From contig NZ_JADMOL010000006.1 of the NCBI RefSeq assembly GCF_015558675.1, positions 161,634 to 225,633 on the forward strand: 64,000 nucleotides of DNA, given 5' to 3'. Positions 60,238-64,000 of this stretch are shown piece after piece; positions within the stretch are counted from its first letter, which is position 1, and each line of letters begins with the position of its first letter. The notes under the pieces are model-generated. The model was not told the origin of the DNA, ran no database searches, and was given only the letters and a program-made list of their open reading frames with translations. The stretch is from Paenibacillus sp. 1001270B_150601_E10. GTDB taxonomy: Bacteria; Bacillota; Bacilli; Paenibacillales; Paenibacillaceae. The position numbers and the translations under genes were made by a program.

Positions 60238-63200
60238 TCACATGTAAATGTCGACGATATTATGCTCTAGGCTCATTTCACGCTCAAGGTCTGCTTTTGA
60301 GATTCGTACGCCGCCCTTGCGATATGAGTTCGAGATGAAGGAGAGATCCGTTTCTTTTCCATTAACCATAATACGTTGAATGCTTCCTTCTGCGATATGG
60401 TAGACAAACGTAACCTTTTTCTCAGCGACACGATAGTCAAAACGCATGCCGCTGATTCGAGCAGGAAGCACGGGATCCAAGATGAGGTCTCCTTGAGATA
60501 GTCGGATACCGAGTACATTGGAGATCAACTGGTTCATATAGATTCCCGGACCGCTAGAATAAATTCTCCAACCGCCTTTGACTTGAACCTCGCCATTTCG
60601 AAGTGCATCCATATGCTCCTGCGCTTCATAGCGTGTATTGAACTTGCCGTCGGAGCTGCTGAAGTAAGCATTGCTTTGACGATAGGCTGCATTAGGAACG
60701 ACTTCATTAATTCCGACAGGATTAATGATCTCTAGTCCATTCCATGCATCTTCCGCTTGGCCGAGCTTCGCCATTGCTTCAACATAACGAATGTGAGCAT
60801 GCACATACTGAAGACCTACCTCACGTCCAAAGTTAGCAGCCTGCTCGGCACGCTTAAAGTAAGTGCTTACCCCGCCAGCATACTGAGCCGGACGATTCAT
60901 AAGACGCACGCCATCTGGGAAGAACAGCTCTTTTTTAATCAGATTATAATGGAACTTGGCCTGCTCCTGATCAAGCAGCTCAGCAATAATACTGCGTGTC
61001 ATGGGAAGCAAACGGTACTGTATGCCTGTCTCGCTATCCGATGGATGCAGCATAAGCTTCGGCTTCTTCGGATCTTCCAGGTATAGGAAGCCCGGAATAA
61101 CATCCGCTTGAAGCATATATGCGTTGAAATCTTTAGCAATATTGGACGACAAGTTGTGCAGATAATCTGATAACTCAGCCTCTACCTGTGCGAGTGCCTT
61201 GGACAGCTGTGTCAAGGTTTGATACGTCAAGGCAACAGTCCAACTGCTGACCATGTACGTTTTGAGCTGCGCATTGGCGGGCTGAAGCGTATCGTCCCAA
61301 TCCCCGTCACCGTACGAAGACAAGTGTGTATCATGTAGAAAATGAGTGCAGATGTACTCCAGTTCCTTTTTCACGTGGTCCAGCACGGTTTCTTTGTGGT
61401 CGCTAAAGCAGAAGCCATCCTTTAACGTATAAGGAATCTGCTCTTCTAAGATGCTGTAGTCTTGGGTTGCATTCAAGTAATCGCTCAATACCTTAAGCGG
61501 CCATACAATGATGTCCCCATGGCTCTCTTCTTGTTGAATAGAAAAATAGTTATCGAACATAAACCATTGCGGCCAGTTGCCGTCATCTTCATACTGGTGG
61601 GCATACACCATCTTCAAGATATCGCGAACTTGCTCATATTTTTGAGTAGCCATGAAGTATTCAACTGGCCCTTGGCACACATCGCGTGTTCCCCAGGCTG
61701 CGCCGCCGTACTGCTCTAATCCATGCGGCACAGAATAGTGGACGAGCATGTTGTGCGTGTACCACCACGCAAGCGCATTAAGCTTAAACAATGAATCAGG
61801 TTGGTCTCCCTCTGGACGAGTCAGATGAAAACCATTCATGAGCTCTTTGAAAAACTCACGGTAAGCCGCAATTTCATCATGAGCGCTGCGAGATGCCGGC
61901 GCTGTTATCTCACCTTCAAGCTGGCCTTGCAAGGTTAATGTCCAATCATGGCTTGAGTCGAGCTGCAGAGTGATAAGAGAAGCTTCCCCTGGTTGGATGC
62001 CTTTAGCCAGCACCGTTTCGTCACCGACAGTAATGGGACTTCCCTCAACTGACATCCGGTATTGCAGCTCTGGAACGATACGTGAACTAAGCGTTTGTGA
62101 ATCAGCACGGAAAAGGACGTAGTCAGTCCCTTTTTCCATCACAAATGGCGTCTCGTATTCATTGACATTCATCGTCACTTGAGTTGTCACTAGGAAGCGA
62201 TAGCTTCTCCCCTGTTCGGATGTGAAGTGAAGACGAACTTCAGGGGCATCCGCCGCTGAATAATTGGTGAAGATCAGCATGTCATCCGCCGTTTTATAGT
62301 ACCAGCGCACGTAGTTGAAGCCGATCTCGAACATTGATGGCATCGTTAACAGGTGATACTGCTGATCCATTTCAACATAGATCCGCTGTCCGGCAGTCTT
62401 TGGAACGTTCAAATGGTTTCTTGCATTGCTCATCAATTTGTTGAAATTTGTGTTGCCGATGACAACATGGGAGTTAAAGATCCCATACATATAAGAAGTA
62501 GTTGTCATGACTTCAGATCCCAGCTTCACCTTACTGCCGCTCATGAGAATATGTCCATGCGGTCGTTCCACCAGCAGTTCTTTTTCCTTCAATACGATGT
62601 GTTCAAAGGTATCGGTAAAGAAAGCCAGTAGTGTGTCTTCCTTGCGCTCTTCTTGATGTCTCTTAGGAAAACGAACGTTCAATTCCTCTTCTGTCATGGA
62701 AAGGATTTGCAAAGGTTCGCCAATTGCTTCCTGGATCTCAACAGACGGTTGTTCGATCAAAGCTTCAGTTTGATTATGAGATTGAATCCCTTCCCACGCC
62801 TTCTCAACTTCATCTTTATACTCGAATTTCGTCACTGCCTCAGGATGATTAGCTTTATAGAGGCCATAGAAGACAAAGCGCGCTTCGCCTGCAAGCTCAA
62901 CCTGCTCAGATTGAAGGGCTGCATAGGCAAACTCGTATTGGTAGATTTCGTTCGCAAGTGAGGGCTGCAATAAGGCTTTAGGCACATTCGTCTCTTTATA
63001 GGAGAGTCCGTAAAACTGGAACCCATCAGTCGAATACCCGACTGCTTTCGTTAAGGAGCCTTGCTGCACATATGGGAAATCTCCGCCCTGCGGCTGATTC
63101 TGGCGCGAGCAGATGACGTAACCATATGTCTCATCCTCAAATACGGCATGATCGATATATTGAGAGAGATAGGCTTCATTGCTGCGAACCGCACCGATGT

Positions 63201-63587
63201 CTGCATCTCCAATGTCTTGGCCGTATACGAGATCAATCGTAACGCCTTCCCCTCGTGTTACGATATCCCAAAACCATACGCCTTGCTCGTAAAGGGAAAA
63301 ACGAACTTCGTATTCAATCTGGTCAACTTGGCCTTTCCATACAAGCTGCAGTAGAACTTGCTCGTTGAACGAGTACCAAGCAGCGGATAGAAACGGATGC
63401 CGTTCGGCTCAATAATTCTTAAATAGAGATTGTTCAGGGAACCATCAATGGGACTTGTCAGCATCTGATTAATCATGGTGCGTCCATAAGTGGCTTGGTA
63501 CAAGTCTCCGCTTTCCCAGAAGGTAAACTGCAAATCGCCAGCTTGAAGATGCAGCTTACTCTGTGTTGATTTCGCAATGGTTGTCAT
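60238..63587 (-). pseudogene. GH94 phosphorylase, 1,2-beta-oligoglucan phosphorylase-like, frameshifted
   Basis: From the ATG at 63587 (AGGAGG upstream) one frame reads YGRTMINQMLTSPIDGSLNN to IRFYPLLGTRSTSKFYC and then derails into a stop. A second frame continues from about 63350 (LVWKGQVDQIEYEVRF, FSLYEQGVWFWDIV) for about 1000 residues to the stop at 60238. Phosphorylase motifs: YGGAAWGTRDVCQGPVEYFM and the acid Asp region GDGDWDDTLQP. Joined, it would be about 1116 residues, matching 1,2-beta-oligoglucan phosphorylase (about 1113), which splits beta-1,2-glucans with phosphate into glucose 1-phosphate. A net one-base shift near 63345-63365 breaks it, or is a sequence error. Adjacent to LacI and GH3 genes as in Listeria. 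Confidence 0.8.
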
Positions 63588-63627
63588 GTGTATGTCTTCC
63601 TCCTAGCTCTCATCGGATGGATAATGG

Positions 63628-64000
63628 CTATACTAGCTTGAATGAATCCGTTAAGGTATCACGGCTGTTAGGTCCGACGAAAATGTGAAAATGTCCTGGA
63701 TCGCTCGTATAACGCAGATCCGAATGGTGATAGCGTAACTGCTCTTCTGTTAGCTGGAAGGTCGCGACTTTGCTCTCGCCAGGTTCAAGTTCTAGCTTTG
63801 CAAAGTCTTTCAGCTCACGGAGCGGACGTACGACCTCTCCGGTAATATCGCGAACATACAATTGAATCGTTTCAACTCCTGGTCTTGAACCGGTATTGGT
63901 GACCTTAACACTGATATCAAGCGGTTGATCGGCTGTGAGCTCCGATCTGGACAATGTCAATTCGCTATAATCAAATGATGTATAGGTTAATCCGTAGCCG
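63628..64000 (-). CDS. GH3 beta-glucosidase, C-terminal part (cut by window end)
   Basis: Only the last 123 residues are in view. They include YGLTYTSFDYSELTLSRSEL, the conserved FGYGLSYTxFxYS landmark of GH3 enzymes, then the fibronectin type III-like domain (VTNTGSRPGVETIQLYVRDI, RPLRELKDFAKLELEPGESK, FHIFVGPNSRD). The gene continues beyond 64000. GH3 enzymes beside 1,2-beta-oligoglucan phosphorylases prefer sophorose, so this one may do so; the specificity is inferred from context. It is 40 bp upstream of the phosphorylase gene, in one operon. Confidence 0.9.
   Translation of the reverse strand, partial: GYGLTYTSFDYSELTLSRSELTADQPLDISVKVTNTGSRPGVETIQLYVRDITGEVVRPLRELKDFAKLELEPGESKVATFQLTEEQLRYHHSDLRYTSDPGHFHIFVGPNSRDTLTDSFKLV

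Noticed and set aside
1-64000. CRISPR arrays, tRNA, rRNA, insertion sequences and prophage
   Set aside because: No regular repeat-spacer pattern, no transposase or integrase frame, and no tRNA cloverleaf noticed on either strand.

Overview
The window reads as a chromosome segment of a low-to-mid GC, spore-forming Firmicute, most likely Paenibacillus or a close relative. The pointers are AGGAGG-type ribosome sites before almost every gene, a Ger(x)C germination lipoprotein, a YesM/YesN two-component pair beside Lpl-type sugar ABC genes that lack their own ATPase, a copper-amine-oxidase-N stalk-domain protein, many AraC regulators, and recognisable Fur, FapR, cre, MerR and PadR sites. The genus is inferred from gene content. 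No rRNA, tRNA, CRISPR array, phage or complete insertion sequence was seen.

Layout. 0-13 kb: an AraC regulator, then a run of genes of the kind used as immunity proteins against polymorphic toxins (SUKH/SMI1, YwqG, ankyrin, SuFu) mixed with unknown proteins and two frameshifted remnants, with no toxin in view. 13-15 kb: a two-gene nucleic-acid repair cassette (polynucleotide kinase fused to an HD domain, plus an RNA ligase) preceded by a terminator hairpin and a 39-codon ORF. 15-18 kb: ApbE, a GNAT acetyltransferase, a serine-hydrolase remnant and a small ion channel with an odd pore loop. 18-21 kb: a siderophore-uptake operon with a perfect Fur box but a binding protein and first permease that are both broken. 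21-27 kb: two tandem class 3 lipases, the first without its catalytic serine, then a YdcF-like protein, Ger(x)C, a zinc-finger protein and methionine aminopeptidase.

27-35 kb: a carbohydrate uptake and sensing locus of two permeases, two binding lipoproteins, a YesM kinase and a YesN regulator, with a 21-bp-spaced direct repeat upstream. 35-41 kb: AlkA glycosylase, DUF4241 protein, stalk-domain protein, AraC-GyrI regulator and an FAD oxidoreductase. 41-47 kb: FabH behind a FapR box; an operon of MerR, a beta-lactamase-fold hydrolase and an APH-fold kinase driven by a 19-bp-spacer promoter; a GNAT; and a FusB-type EF-G-binding protein with a structured leader. 47-53 kb: flavocytochrome lipoprotein, VOC protein, GH29-like fucosidase with a divergent AraC regulator, an O-methyltransferase paired with a His/Arg-rich protein behind two palindromic operators, and a HIT protein. 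53-56 kb: a GC-richer operon of PadR, a prefix-domain pentapeptide protein and a Drr-type exporter. 56-64 kb: a cytosine-deaminase-like enzyme, an ankyrin protein, a LysR regulator, and LacI with a frameshifted GH94 phosphorylase and a GH3 beta-glucosidase cut by the window end; the last three resemble a beta-1,2-glucan utilisation cluster.

Several loci are broken by one-base frameshifts, small deletions or loss of their 5' part. Whether the single-base cases are real decay or sequence errors cannot be told from the sequence alone. The systems most worth following up are the kinase-HD/ligase repair cassette, the orphan immunity-type cluster, the structured FusB leader, the MerR-hydrolase-kinase operon and the palindrome-controlled His/Arg-rich protein with its methyltransferase.
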